DNA from: Alitta virens | Lineage: Eukaryota; Annelida; Polychaeta; Phyllodocida; Nereididae | Reading direction: 5' to 3' | Assembly (NCBI GenBank): GCA_932294295.1 | Contig: OW028584.1 | Coordinates: 21,111,638-21,175,637, forward strand | DNA length: 64,000 bases | Part shown: positions 22,104 through 33,827 of the stretch, piece after piece | How positions within the stretch are numbered: position 1 is the first letter of the stretch | Layout of the letters: each line of letters opens with the position of its first letter | Program-made: the position numbers and the translations under genes | Notes under the pieces: model-generated | What the model saw: only the letters and a program-made list of their open reading frames with translations | What the model was told of the DNA's origin: nothing | Database searches by the model: none

Positions 22104-23014
22104 ATGTGTCGTTTTCTTCCGTACGGCGGCGCTACGATCCGGTGCAAAGCACCGGCCTTTCTCATAAACGATTTGCCCCCCCAGAATCGGGGAGGGAAAT
22201 GCTTCCGCGCGTCGTCTGCACACAAAGTAGTGCGATTACTACGCCTTATTTCTTTCTTCCGAGAAGCCACTCGCTGTGAAACTGGTTCAGACGCTTTTTT
22301 TTTACTTAAACTCTACTAACGTCATGAAATTGAACAACTTTACCGTGGAATTCCACCAACTGCAGAAGGTACTATTTTCGCAAATGGCACTGAACAAGCG
22401 TTGTAACGGCATAAACGGCACTGAACAAGTGTTTTAACGGTGTTAAGACGCTTATTCATCGATCCATATTTTACGTTATCCCTTGAGGCTTTGCGTCAGT
22501 TATCAGAAAGACCGGCGTTTTCTTCCGTAAGGTGGTGCAACGATCCGGTGCGAGGCACCGGCCTTTCTCATAACCGATTTGCCGCTCCCCCAAAATCGGG
22601 GAGGGAAATGCTTCCGCGCGTCGTCTGCATACAAAGTAGTGCGATTACTACGCCGTATTCTTTTCTTCCAAGAAGCCACTCACTGTAAAATTAATTCAGA
22701 CGATTTCTTTTGACTTTAACTCTACTAACGTCATGAAATTGAACAACTTTACCGTGGGATTCCACCTACTGCAGAAGGTACTATTTTCATGAAAAGCACT
22801 GAACAAGCGTTCTAACGAAATAAATGGAACTGAACAAGCGTTGTAATGGCATTGCGACGCTTATTCAACGATCAATTTTTTACGTTATCCCTTGATGCTT
22901 CGCGTAAGTTATCAGAAAGACCGGTGCTACGCACCGGACAAGCGCCGTCTTTCGGCAGAAATTGGAAAGACCGGTGCTATGCACCGGACAAGCGCCGTCT
23001 TTCGGCAGAAATTG
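22104..23014 (+). repeat. GC-rich modular hairpin repeat array
   Basis: Two long units start with GTTTTCTTCCGTA at 22111 and 22517 (period about 406). Each contains a hairpin of CCGGTGC and GCACCGG, the phrase GAGGGAAATGCTTCCGCGCG and GTAGTGCGATTACTACGCC, and ends near TATCAGAAAGACCGG. Two 50-base units then follow (22921 and 22971) with CCGGTGC-TAC-GCACCGG and a GCCG-TCTTT-CGGC stem-loop, ending CAGAAATTGG. A single short copy sits upstream of NIFK at 5.9 kb. I do not recognise the family. Confidence 0.85.
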
Positions 23015-23332
23015 GCCATGTGTAGATAGATAATTTATTTTTTCATGCAATTTGTAAGTATAGATTGATATATAGACATAATTATACGTACACTGTCATT
23101 ACATACAAAATATTTCTTGTTACATTTTTTTCCCCCAGGCTATTATTTATTTTAATTCGCTTTACGCTTAGGCAGGTCCCAGCCAAATGTGATTTATCTG
23201 GGAGCAGAGTGACGGTGGTGGCGCTGCAGTCGCCCAGCGATGCGAACGCTCTCTGGCTGATTCCGTGCGATGTTTACATCATAGATATCCCATAATTCAT
23301 ATCTATGGTTTACATCGCGTTGTCATTTCAGC

Positions 23333-24674
23333 ATGGCTCCCAAAGAACCAAGTAGTTGTCGCTTAAAAACTCGCATTGTATTCACTGTCATTGGCCTTTT
23401 GGTGGGACTTTCTGCTTTTTTTAGTTTTGGCTTCGTCTACGAAAACTGGGACACGGCTGCATTTGGTTTGTTATCAGGTAAACGAGACAATAACTTTGCA
23501 AACATCCTGGAGCTTTATGACAAGATCTAGTACGTTAGACTATAGTAAAAGGAAAAAAAGTCTTGTATTTAATTTAACTCGAAATGGCAATGATCAGTGC
23601 TGATACATCAGAATATTCCTTTTATAACTGTGTATTTATGATGATTATTTAAAGTAATATAGTTCTGTGTAGTCAACTATTAATACGACAATTATTAAGT
23701 GAATTTTTATCAAGCAGAAATATTTGTGACAATTTCTTTCAGGTGTTTTTGCTGCAATAACATTATGGGTGCACCTGACTTACAGAAAGGATCAATGGCA
23801 AAGAAATAGTCACCGTCTTCGATATTTGATGCTTCTCGGCTGCATAGGTCAACTTGCTGGAGTGTGTGGCATGGTGACTTATCTCAGTATAGGAATTATT
23901 GAAAAACTTCGTAAGTGTCCAAAAAAATTTCCAAGATAATTATTGTACGATATAACTTATGAATATTATAATTTAGGTAAAGCATGTTTATAAACTGTAT
24001 TCCTGTTTCAACGTTTCATTGATGTGAACTCGCAGCCCTTTTCACAAGTATGTTGGGGGGGGGGGGGGGGGGGGGATCCGAGGGTATTCAACATGAAGAC
24101 CATTGTAGTTTGTTAATTTGGTCACAGCTATTTAGAATATTGATCAGCTTAAGAAACTATGGGTTCAAGTCTTAATCTCACTGTCTTTAATTATTTTGTG
24201 TTATTGCTACTGACCTGAAGCTTAATATAAACAGCTGTCAAAGGCAGATGTACAAATTGATTGAGATGATAATTACCATGTTTAAATCCATGGGTGGTCA
24301 CTTTTAATTGGAGTGCAAGGCACCACCAATTTATAATATCTAATGCGACTAAACACACAGCTGAGATTTAGCTCATAAACAATGAAGAGTGCCGGTTCCG
24401 GGGATCCAACCTGGAACCTTCGGAATTGCCAGCTTTTGTGCTAACAGACCTTAGCCACTAGGCCACCCAGCTGGTTATCCGCAGGTGTAATATAGAATTT
24501 ATTTGTGTTTCAGCTGTCACACCGTACGGCCCTAAAGGATATTACATGGCTGCTATATGGAGTTTCATGACTTGGAAATGGGGCTTTTTGCTATTCATTT
24601 ATGGGAAAGAGTATCGTACGTTATTTGAGGTGACATTTCACCGATCTCCGGACGTCAAGTATGAGCAACTGTAA
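23333..24674 (+). CDS. SLC48A1: SLC48A1/HRG1-like heme transporter (3 exons, 157 aa)
   Basis: Exons 23333-23477, 23743-23910 and 24514-24674 give 474 bases with GT-AG borders and matching phases. Four hydrophobic segments are seen at about 14-36, 41-63, 80-104 and 115-136. Blocks shared with vertebrate HRG1 (146 aa) are the DTAAFGLLSGV stretch in segment 2 and YYMAAIWSFMTWKWGFLLFIYG in segment 4. A histidine (His59) sits in segment 2, where the family uses histidines for heme. The short cytosolic tail ends KYEQL and carries YRTL and YEQL, which fit YxxPhi endolysosomal sorting signals. Family members move heme from endolysosomes into the cytosol. An acceptor-like CAG just before the ATG suggests an upstream untranslated exon. 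It converges on the small membrane protein gene. Confidence 0.87.
24055..24075. repeat. G21 homopolymer, SLC48A1 intron 2
   Basis: An uninterrupted run of about 21 G. Similar runs occur at about 4312-4327 (G), 5511-5525 (C) and 8867-8882 (C). Their exact lengths are the least reliable part of any assembly. Confidence 0.9.
24300..24478 (-). repeat. SINE family B-like copy, SLC48A1 intron 2
   Basis: On the minus strand the end reads CCAGCTGGGTGGCCTAGTGG followed by CTAAGGTCTGTTAGC, an A-box-like head. The B-box-like AGGTTGGATCCCCGG and a body with AGCTAAATCTCAGCTG and TGGTGGTGCCTTGCAC follow. It is a diverged relative of the copies at 57.5 and 62.2 kb. Confidence 0.65.
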
Positions 24675-26349
24675 TGTGCAATGCTTTATACTTTTGTCTG
24701 CTAAAAATTATTTGATGTATTTAATTGCACTTGCTATTTGTTAAGATTGTCTTTTTCGCTTGAAAGTGTTATACTCTAGACATGCATTGTTAACACAATT
24801 AGCTACAATTGATATTGTTTTATACTTTGATGGAACAAGTGACGATGTTAAGTTCTTCACTATTGTGATGCCAGCTTTGTAAAAGTGGCTTTCTGGCTAA
24901 TCTTGAATTGAATCATTAATTCAGCAATATACTAATGATTATGTTGGAAGTCCAACAGGAGAAGTCAATTGCGGGTCAGTAGGTCTCTGAATGTTTACTT
25001 GCATTGTTTTACTAAATGTGTACAAAGTACTCTGTTTAAGAAGGTTAAGCTTAAAGCTTGTTATATTTGACCTAGTTTGTACAGTTTATATGGTACATAT
25101 CAATTATGTAACGTGTATGCACTAGAGATGAGTGCGAGGTGGGTTCTGACCTGCAGGTGTTTGGCCTACTCAGTTACAGAATGACACCTCTTTGGTAAAC
25201 TAATTGGAATTTAGTCTACATAATGTTTAATGATATAAACAATTCTAGTAATAGCACCGTGATATAATTAATATTGGTGTATAATACAACACAGTTTTGC
25301 AAGAGATATATATATCTGCAGGTTGATGCAGGCCACATTAGTATAGTATAGCTGCGGGGCAGGGCGGGCAAGACTAGTCATGCCCTTCGGGTTGGGTGCC
25401 AGTTAAAAAATAAAATAAGCTGCATTTCGGGGAATGGGGAGGGTAATGCCTTGCAGGGCAGGGTGGTTGCAGGCTTTAATTCTCAGCCCGCACTCATCTC
25501 TCGTATGCACATAAGTTACATGAAATTGCTGCACACAGCTAGGCAGGTTATCTAAGTATATTAAAAATTACATTATAAATAGTTTTTCTGAAACATGCAT
25601 TTTAAATTGCTATGTCTGCCAAAATTGAGAAGCAATTTATACTGACTCCTGATCTTCCACTGATACAGCCTTATTCTCATTTATAATATTTTATTCATTA
25701 ATTAACAAAACAAGGTCTCCGGTCTATATTTTTATGACAAATTATGCACCAAATTATGTCAAATAAATTTATTGTCTGTCTGTCTGTCTGTCTGGTAATG
25801 GTAGATTGGTCATAAATTATCACTGTAATTTAACTGTATTTTGTTTTTTGACTTAGCAAATGTCACCTTATGTCTCAGGGAGTTTATGCATATTAGATAT
25901 AGAACATATCATTTGATTCTGTAGAACTAGACAATTTGGGCTAATTAAAATTTGATGTACTCTTTTTTTTTTCTTAGATTTTCTTGTTGATATTGCATTA
26001 TTTTGTTGTGATCAAGATTTCTTAGTGTCATAAAACTGACAGTTAGTACAAGTATTCGCGAACAAAGTATTTTATAAACCACAATTTAATTTCATTAACC
26101 ATTTGCAGTTCATTACATATATAGCTTAATAATTTCTATGTACACTTGTTAAGTGCCATTTATATTTCAACACATAATAAACTTTAACAAGAAAAGTCTG
26201 CCTTGTTTTTGTTGTTGACACTATGTTGATCTTGTCCATATGGGACTCTTTATCATAGATTCTGCATTAACCGAAGAACACCAGTTTGGTGTCCTTGTAG
26301 TCCAATATACATAAAGCAAAGCAAAGTGTCTTTTCTTTCAAATACATTT
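24675..26349. other. 3' flanks of convergent SLC48A1 and small membrane protein genes
   Basis: No gene is seen. Plus-sense AATAAA occurs at 25762 and 26168, either of which could end the SLC48A1 transcript. A short CTGT tetranucleotide repeat follows the first at about 25775-25793. Confidence 0.5.
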
Positions 26350-26973
26350 TCAAGCTCGTAGCGTCTCAGCCTCTTTTTGTTGCTTTAATAGTTCTGCTTC
26401 TCTTTCTGTTTGAAGTTTTTCCATTTCTTCCTGTTTTCTCACTTGGTATAATCTCGTCATTTCTGGCCTTGTGTCTAAAAAAATTAACAGCGTTTGATTA
26501 TTGTTTTTACTCGTATTAATGCAGAGAAACTTAGACAATTAATCAACAGAAAAACACTTTTTTAGCATTATTTAATTGCAATTTAGTTATTTGCACATAT
26601 CTTAAAAAGAGTTTAATTTAACAGTTAAAACTTCAATTAGGTACAAACTGTTGAGACATCAATGATGCTGTAATGTTGGGAAATTATTTTAATGTTAAAA
26701 GAGTATATTGACTTTGTTAAAATTTGACAGCCAAATTGCCAATGCTGTATGCGGTGTTTCTAGAGTCAATTTATTTAGAATATAGGCCTATATTATACTA
26801 TAGTATGTATAATTGTTACAGTACTTAACTATAATTATATACTTACAAAGCAAATAATTGCCTAACTTGACGCCTAACCAAACCGTTCCAACTGCTGTGA
26901 AAGCCATACAAAAGGAAACCACACTTTTATGCATCAGGTTGTAAACCTTGACTTTCGTCCATGATGATGACAT
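26350..26973 (-). CDS. small single-pass membrane protein with coiled coil (2 exons, 83 aa)
   Basis: Exons 26973-26847 and 26474-26350 (127+125 bases) join in phase across a GT-AG intron. I do not recognise the protein. It has a short basic N-terminus (MSSSWTKVKVYNLMHKS), one membrane segment at about 18-41 (VVSFCMAFTAVGTVWLGVKLG), then TRPEMTRLYQVRKQEEMEK and a charged helix rich in Gln/Glu/Lys to the end (LQTEREAELLKQQKEAETL). This size and layout recalls mitochondrial inner-membrane assembly factors such as PET117 or COX14-type proteins, but I see no signature that proves it. It converges on SLC48A1 and is divergent from the ERICH2-like gene, with starts about 1 kb apart. The splice join and coding look make a real gene likely; the function is open. 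Confidence 0.72.
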
Positions 26974-27977
26974 TGTCGTTTACACTGTGTCTCTGAAGAA
27001 AAAATATATATATGCGGATCAGTAGATTTTGATAATTATTAAAACAAATGCATATGATAAGCTCCTACAGAGTACAGTGCAGCATACTGCGAATGATTAC
27101 TGCCAATTTATTAGTGCACTGTAGTCTATAGTGAGGACATTGATTACACTTCTCTGATTTCACTCCTGATATAATATATGTACAGCTCAAGATTTAAAGT
27201 ATACCGGCCTTATAAAATTCACAATTGCATTGGCCTGCGTAGCCTAATAGTTAGAGGTCTACTCAAATTGAGCTTTAACTTTCACGTTGAACAGTGTTCC
27301 CACGTGCAAACTGTCATTCGATATTATCACAAGGAATGAGTATGCACACAAACCGGAAAGTCTAGCAAACAGAATGCATTACAGGTATTACATTAATCAA
27401 GCTGTACTCTCGTTGATACAAACCTTATTTCATAAGACGTGCATCCAAAGTCACGTTGTTTGACAGGTCGCGTGAATGTTTACAAAATTTTTGACATGGC
27501 CATTTTGTTTTGGAAATAATATAAAATTCAATCTATTGCTACTATTTTTCGTTATCGTCTTTAATATCAATTAGATAAATTAATAGAAAGTTATTTCACT
27601 TTTCTAACCAAGATGAACTAACCTTATAGGGAAATTGGGCATTAATTCGAAAATAAATTTACTGATTAAGAAGAGCAGTCGTCTACTTCCTGTTTACTTT
27701 CACGGCAGCCAAGTCAAATTAACATTCAGATTTTTATAGAATTCTCGTAATCTATTGAAATTATAATTGAGAAAAGTTATCAAAAAGATCAAGAATATCT
27801 GTCAGAAGTGTACTAGCATTACTTTTAACCGATTGGTCGCCTGACAAAATTTATGCAAGGCGTTTTATGTGTGGTAACCACGGACGCTACCTCGTGAAGT
27901 CAGAACATGCGAACATGATGCATGCACTTATGTTGGCATTTTAGTAACTGTTCTGCAAATCCTACCAGTGTACAATA
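26974..27977. promoter_or_regulatory. divergent intergenic region, small membrane protein / ERICH2
   Basis: These 1.0 kb lie between two divergent starts and should contain both promoters. No TATA box, CpG-rich block or repeat stands out. Confidence 0.4.
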
Positions 27978-30900
27978 ATGGCAACCAGGTAATATATATA
28001 TATTTTTTTTTTTTGGTGGAATTTTTAATTGATTTATTAATTTGTTAGCCCAAAACAGTAGGGGCAACTTACTCTATTCCAAGCAAATTTGAACACAAAT
28101 TGGTTGAATCATTGAATGCTCAGCAATAAACTACATGGGATGCCAATGCCTTGGTCGTTATTGTATATTTTGCAGTGATGTAAATTAAATTAATTGGAAC
28201 TTTCAAACATAAAGTTATACACTTCGTTTTTTTTTTCCAGTGGCCATGCTAATGTAATTAGGAGTATTTGTGATCTATGATAAAATTATCAATACGCAAT
28301 CTCGGGCCTTCTAAAATACTTAAACGAATCAATGAATGAAATAACCATTGATCTTAATATGTACATTTTCTCTATTTCAGGCCTAAAGGGAGACACATTG
28401 TTGAGCAGGTATGTTATCTTTAATGAATTACCACATCATATAATTATGAATGAAATTTGTGATGTGCAATCTGTGATGAATGAAATTTGTGATGTGCAAT
28501 CTGTGATGCCTGATGGCCACTGGCATGCATTTATTCTAAGGTTTGGGTTTGATGGCCTTAATTGTGTTTTATCTCCAATATTTATCTGTCATTCAGATAA
28601 ATTCTGTGCCGCAATCCTCACTGGCTCACTGGGGAAATCAATGGGGTTTATTGTGAACTGAAAATTAAGCCAGGATTTCAGTAATTGCAGTTTCTATGAC
28701 ATTGGGAATCAATAACAATCACATCAGCTTGATTGCGGAGCCTGAGTGATCAAATTACTAAAAGCGTGCCAATGTCGAGGGTAGTACAATGTAAATGAAT
28801 GAAATAATCATTGATCTCTTTATATTCTTTATTTTCGGTCTTTATTCAGCCCAAATTGCCAAAGCAGAGAAGCATGGAAATGCTACCCCCTGAAGGTGAA
28901 TTACGCCCATCAATTTGTTATTTAAAAACAAAAACACATAAATATCTCTTTAACATCAATCAATGCAATAATTACCATAACACAATACCATTACAGGTGA
29001 TGAGGAAATGCGACCAGCCAGTGCCAGTTCCACTTCATCGTCAAGGTATTAAATCATCTAAATTAATTTGATTACCATTTTCTTTGCCAGGTTAAAAAAT
29101 TGAGACCTGTCTTGATTGGAAGCTGTACTGAATTGGGTGCCTTGATGAAGTATTACCAGGTTATTTAGCCGAGTATATTTTACTCAGTTGGGAAAATGTT
29201 TATCTCATTCGATGTTGTTGTGAAGGCTTCCTTTAATTAAGTGTTAAGAATGACGGAAGCTTTAGAGCCCCAGCTTTATTGTTATCGGGCAAATATGCAT
29301 GTGTAGTAACCTTCTCTATAACAGGTCAGTGGTCATTCTGATTCACTTAATTGCATTCACTGCTCATGCAATACCAGTAAGCAGTAACTGGACAGGTCAG
29401 ATATTCTAGTTTCTATTTTTAAGTAGAATATTCATGAGCATGGGGAAGGTGACAGCCAGACTAGTTTTGTACAAACGCTGTCTAGGCTTAGAAGTGTTTC
29501 CAGCCTGAGAGCCAGGCTTCATCTGTGTAGTGTAGTGGTGAGGCTGTGAGCAGAATGTTGCCCTCGCACCAGAGAGTGAATCTTTGGTACAATGGTTAAC
29601 GTGCTAGCTTTTAGTCCCAGGAGCAGAGTCCGATTCCCGCTCCGGGAGAATTGTTACAATAGGCGCCTGATGTGAGTGTACTAGTGGACCCATGTCCTGC
29701 TAGCTCGTGGACGAGCCTCATTGTAAGGAGGAGGGAGTGTAGTGTAAGCAGAATGTTGCCCTCACACCAAAGAGTGAATCTTGGTTAAAGTTCTGGCTTT
29801 TAGTCCCTAGGACCAGAGTTTGATTCCTGCTCCAGAAGAATTGTTACAGTGGTTATCCACATCCAATATAAATGTTACAGTTCTGGAACCAAGCAATAGC
29901 ACACTATGCTATGCAGTCCTGCACATAGATTATGAAATACAATAACTATTGCTCATTTTCGTGTAATATGTAATATTTTATTAACTAAAAAAATAACATG
30001 TCAGAGTCTAGACCTGCATAAGCTAGACCAAGTATATACAGTCGGTCTATAGATAAGCTATTCCTGCAGATTTCACACTGGTCAGTTGCTGCTGGCTGAT
30101 GTTGTTATGACCTGATATTTGTAGAGGTAGTGTACCTAATTGTGTGACGACCTAATTCTGTAAAAACCTGCAACCTTAATCCACAACTGCTTAAATTTAA
30201 TAATCACTGTCATTGCCTAACCACACATAAAAATATATTCATATGATTTCATTTTGCCTTGGAGTCCAGTTTTTTATTGTGTTTAAGGGTAGTCACGGAA
30301 TTAGACCTACTCTAGTCACATGCCATGCTATATTTTGATGATAGATTTTCATCTTTTCTCAGGCCAAACAGCAGCAGTTCAAGACGAGCCCCTCCCATCA
30401 ACAAACAGGATAGAGTTCCCAGGACTCCCACTCCGACTAAGTCTGTGTTACTTGAAGCCGTTAAAAGAAAAGAAGAACCGAACCTGGTGCTAAAAAAAGA
30501 TAAACGCATAGAGAACACAAGACTTCCCATTAAAGGATCAGCCGCTAAGTCAAGACCCAGGTGTGTCTTTTGCACTTTCTTGATCAGATTCATGACATTG
30601 TTTTTCAGTTGTGATCTTTTTTTTGCATAATTAAAAAATATAATTTAAATTTTATATATATTCAAACACTATTTTATAGCTATTTATGAAGCAAAAGCAT
30701 CAATATTCATATAAAATCAAAGAAAAGTAAATACACTATTACCTGAATACAGTCAAACCTGCCATGATGCCACCTGTAATGAGTAGCTACCTGCTGTGAA
30801 TGGCCACTGTAAATAAACTTCTCCAGACTGAATTTTCTTTGTTTTACCCCTCTATTTAACGGCCACCTGTCTTAATTATGAAGAATTGCAATTGAAATTT

Positions 30901-33827
30901 TGCACCGAGTTAGAGCATGACATTTGCAAATGTTCTGAAATAATTAAAACGAATCTCAAAGGAATAACTATAAACAATCAAACAGAAAATGCATGATGTC
31001 AACTGAAAGCAAAAAAATATTTCGAATGAATTTAGGGAATAATGGCTGTCTCTGATATTGTCATATGTGAAAGTATTTTTCAGTCTTAAAAAAAATAATA
31101 AAAGGCATTCAGACATCTTGGCTCTTGTAGCATTCTTGGCTCCAGTACTTGCAATTAACTAGTTTGATACTGATAAACTTTCATCAAAATGTGATACTTG
31201 TAGGTGTTATTATGCATAACTAATTCTCCTTTTTGTCATATTTTAGCAAGGAAACCAGCAGTGATGAATATGATACAGATCTGGAGGATGAGCCAAAGGA
31301 GAAACCTCCATCGCCACTTCCTAAACCAATTAAAGCTCCCAATGAATTAATACTTGAGGTGATTTTATTACCTTTATACTGTGGACATGACGATTATAGT
31401 GAACATTTGACCATTATCTGTGCCGCTTAAATGATATCAGTCTAATGAAGTGATATGAGTTATTCTACGAAAGTGAATTTAGTTGAACTTTTTCACACAA
31501 ACTAAAGTCTTTGCTCGCTGTATCAAATGAATTGTTATTCTACATCTAAGTAGTCCTAGTTATTGCAGTAAACTCATGGTAGCTCATGGTGGGTTGATTA
31601 GGGCTTTATGTTTTGTATTTCTGCACCTATTGAGCTAATTAGGACAGGCAGAGACCATGGCAATGAGATGATGGATGAAACAGCCATCTAACTTAGGCTC
31701 GACCGGCATTCGAACCCGGAACCCACTGGTTGGAAGCCCAGTGGTTGAAATTCCAGGGCACTACCACTGAGATAGGCCCCCGCCCTCAGTATACTCATGG
31801 AAGTTATCCATTTATTAACAATAAATGTGTTATAATATTTTTTGTATTATCCTGATTCAGATGACTGCATAATACTGACAAATCTGTGAAGTTAAAACAG
31901 ATACATTCAGATGTCATCTAACACTTAGTAACAACATTTATCATATGTTTTTATATGTATACACCACATAAATTTTGTCTTTCCTTTTTTTTCCAGTTTT
32001 TGGATAGCATGATGGACAAAAACTACATCACTGCTGAAAAACTATGCAGAATGAGTAAGTTTTGTTTTTCTTTGTCATTTACTTTAGATTCAATATAAGG
32101 ACCTATATAAACATTTAGCTCAGGGTCAAAGCAAAAGATCTTCCCAATTAAACCATACTAGCCGCAACCATGAAAGGAACTACAAATTGTTTAGAAAAAT
32201 TATAATACAATGAATGTACTGTAGATTATTTAATCATGGTTTTAGAGAATAGATTCTATGTCATCGTTCATACATAGGGCATAACACTTTCAGAATTTTA
32301 GGTGATATTTATTTGTGCACATTACCCCACATCAGTCAATAATGGTCATGTCATCTTTAATAAAGTAGCTGATTATGTCGTTTTCATCATCAATTATTCA
32401 AAGCTTTTGTCACCTGGCACTGTTAGTGAAGACATTTTATGGCACTAGGCCCACATTTATCAATTAGATCACCTGCATGTCTGTCAGTGCTCAGGAATTA
32501 TTGAACAGTATGCAATGAGATATGAAAATGATGTACTTAGCTTGGTGTCGTTTGAGGCTTTGAAGCTATGATAATCAGTGACATTCGATGTGGTTTCTGG
32601 CAGCTAGAGCCAAGTGTGATTCAGACAGAGACTATGTACTATTCTCGCAGTATGTACCACAGACTATCTTATGTATGTACAAAGGTTCAGAGCGATTTGC
32701 TCCCTGATAATATTGTATTATTCAGAATAAATGTCAGCACACTTATTGGTTATACTTTTGTCATATACAAATTTTAGAAGCAAAGCAAAATGGATTAAGT
32801 ATTAGTTATATTCCAAACAGGTGGGAGTTAATTAATATTTTTGTTGGTTATAGGGATATAACCAACAAAATAAAATGTTAGTTAACTCCCGACTATTAAG
32901 GATATGACTCACTTATACTCCATTAGGCATATTTACTCATTTCTTTTGATTCTTTATTTTGTTTTAATGCCTTTATTACACAAAACAAGTTCAGTTTGCA
33001 CTCAGGAGGGAGTTAACTAACATTTTCGTTGGTTATTGCCTGCTCAGAACAATAGGAAAGCAGTCTATAAGGATTATAAGTTATAAGTTAGTAAACATTT
33101 CTTCAGGATAGTATGTAAATATGGTTGAAAGTGATATGTTAAACTTTAAACATAACCTTTTTTTTTACCTTAGTGTGCGTTCAACACCTTAATTAGTTAT
33201 TTAATTGACAGGTTGGCTTCCTCAATGCAACTGTGATTTCTGAGGTGTTATTCTCAACTTTACATTGCCATCACACTAAGTTAAAAAATCGTAGAGGAAA
33301 ATTTATTTTATCAAAATGGACAGAAATTTCAGCAAAACGTCATACCCCAACCCTCTAACTGATAATGACACCGAGCTCTGTGAAAATTAATATACTTTTG
33401 TCATTTTTTGACATTAAAATTTCTGCTGTTGACCGAACAAAATGTAAGATATGTCAATGATGATGCAAAAGATCTAAAAACTAACATTTTATAGATTGGA
33501 AACAATTTATTTGGAGACTGGTAAAGTTTGCATTTGAACAAAGGTCTGCCAGCCTGACAGAAATAAAAGATATATGTAGAAACGTTGATATTACTGCTCA
33601 GTTTTTGTGCAAACAGATTACGCAAAGCTGAAAAATTTCATTCAGCGAAACAGTGTCAGCTTTTTGAAGTCGGATTTCACAAGATTGAAAGTCCAAACAC
33701 TAAATCGATAAGAGCTCCACAAACTTTTCATTAATTAATTTTTCTTTTTTTCCAGTTTTACTCTACGAACCAAACAATCAGCAAGCTGCTCAATTCCAGC
33801 CTTTGCTAGAAGAAAAAATCAGACAAC
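27978..33827 (+). CDS. ERICH2: ERICH2-like (glutamate-rich protein 2), 8 exons found, 3' end missing
   Basis: Exons are 27978-27988, 28381-28408, 28850-28895, 28997-29045, 30363-30560, 31247-31358, 31997-32054 and 33756-33827. All have GT-AG borders and compatible phases and give 191 codons plus one base. The first exon encodes only MATR. The N-terminal half is Ser/Pro/Lys-rich and probably disordered. The C-terminal part, from PNELILEFLDSMM through ITAEKLCRMILLYEPNNQQA to the helix PLLEEKIRQ, matches the conserved helical block of vertebrate ERICH2 (KLCQMILIYEPENPEAK). Exon 8 ends in phase 1 before GTAAG, so at least one more exon is needed; vertebrate ERICH2 continues into an acidic tail, and I could not find an acidic terminal exon. 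The molecular role is poorly known, with testis-linked expression in vertebrates. Confidence 0.82.
28446..28505 (+). repeat. 30-bp tandem duplication, ERICH2 intron 2
   Basis: Two identical 30-base units begin ATGAATGAAATTTGTGATG. The intron ends before exons 2 and 3 also share the phrase AATGAATGAAATAA(C/T)CATTGATCT, so this stretch has local duplications. Confidence 0.9.
29520..29862 (+). repeat. SINE family C, partly duplicated, ERICH2 intron 4
   Basis: A tRNA-like head with A box TGGTACAATGGTTAACGTG and B box GAGTCCGATTCCC lies at about 29588-29645. It is preceded by GTGAGCAGAATGTTGCCCTC, and a second diverged round (AAGCAGAATGTTGCCCTCAC, then GAGTTTGATTCCTGCTCC) lies at 29738-29850. It is a different family from A and B. 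Confidence 0.65.
31586..31786 (-). repeat. SINE family A copy, ERICH2 intron 6
   Basis: On the minus strand the head GGGGGCCTATCTCAGTGGTA, a B box GGTTCGAATGCC, and body phrases ATTGCCATGGTCTCTGCCTG and AAAGCCCTAATC match the copies at 1.3 and 11.0 kb. A short extra segment within the head suggests a small internal duplication. Confidence 0.78.
32820..32895. repeat. short fold-back repeat, ERICH2 intron 7
   Basis: GGGAGTTAATTAATATTTTT plus GTTGGTTAT is followed within a few bases by its approximate reverse complement, ending TTAGTTAACTCCC. A half copy (GGGAGTTAACTAACATTTTC, GTTGGTTAT) lies at 33008. Confidence 0.7.

Larger units (their letters stand above)
20609..23332. other. intergenic between divergent VWA and SLC48A1 genes
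   Basis: No protein-coding gene is seen in these 2.7 kb. They hold the VWA promoter (start codon at 20608), a perfect 92-base palindrome, and a GC-rich modular repeat block at 22.1-23.0 kb. Just before the SLC48A1 start is TTGTCATTTCAGC (23320-23332), which may be a splice acceptor for an upstream untranslated exon. Confidence 0.55.

Noticed and set aside
28446..28505. Possible CRISPR-like repeats (30 bp twice)
   Set aside because: A simple two-unit tandem without spacers in a eukaryotic intron.
30312..30593. 93-codon minus-strand frame
   Set aside because: Antisense shadow of ERICH2 exon 5.
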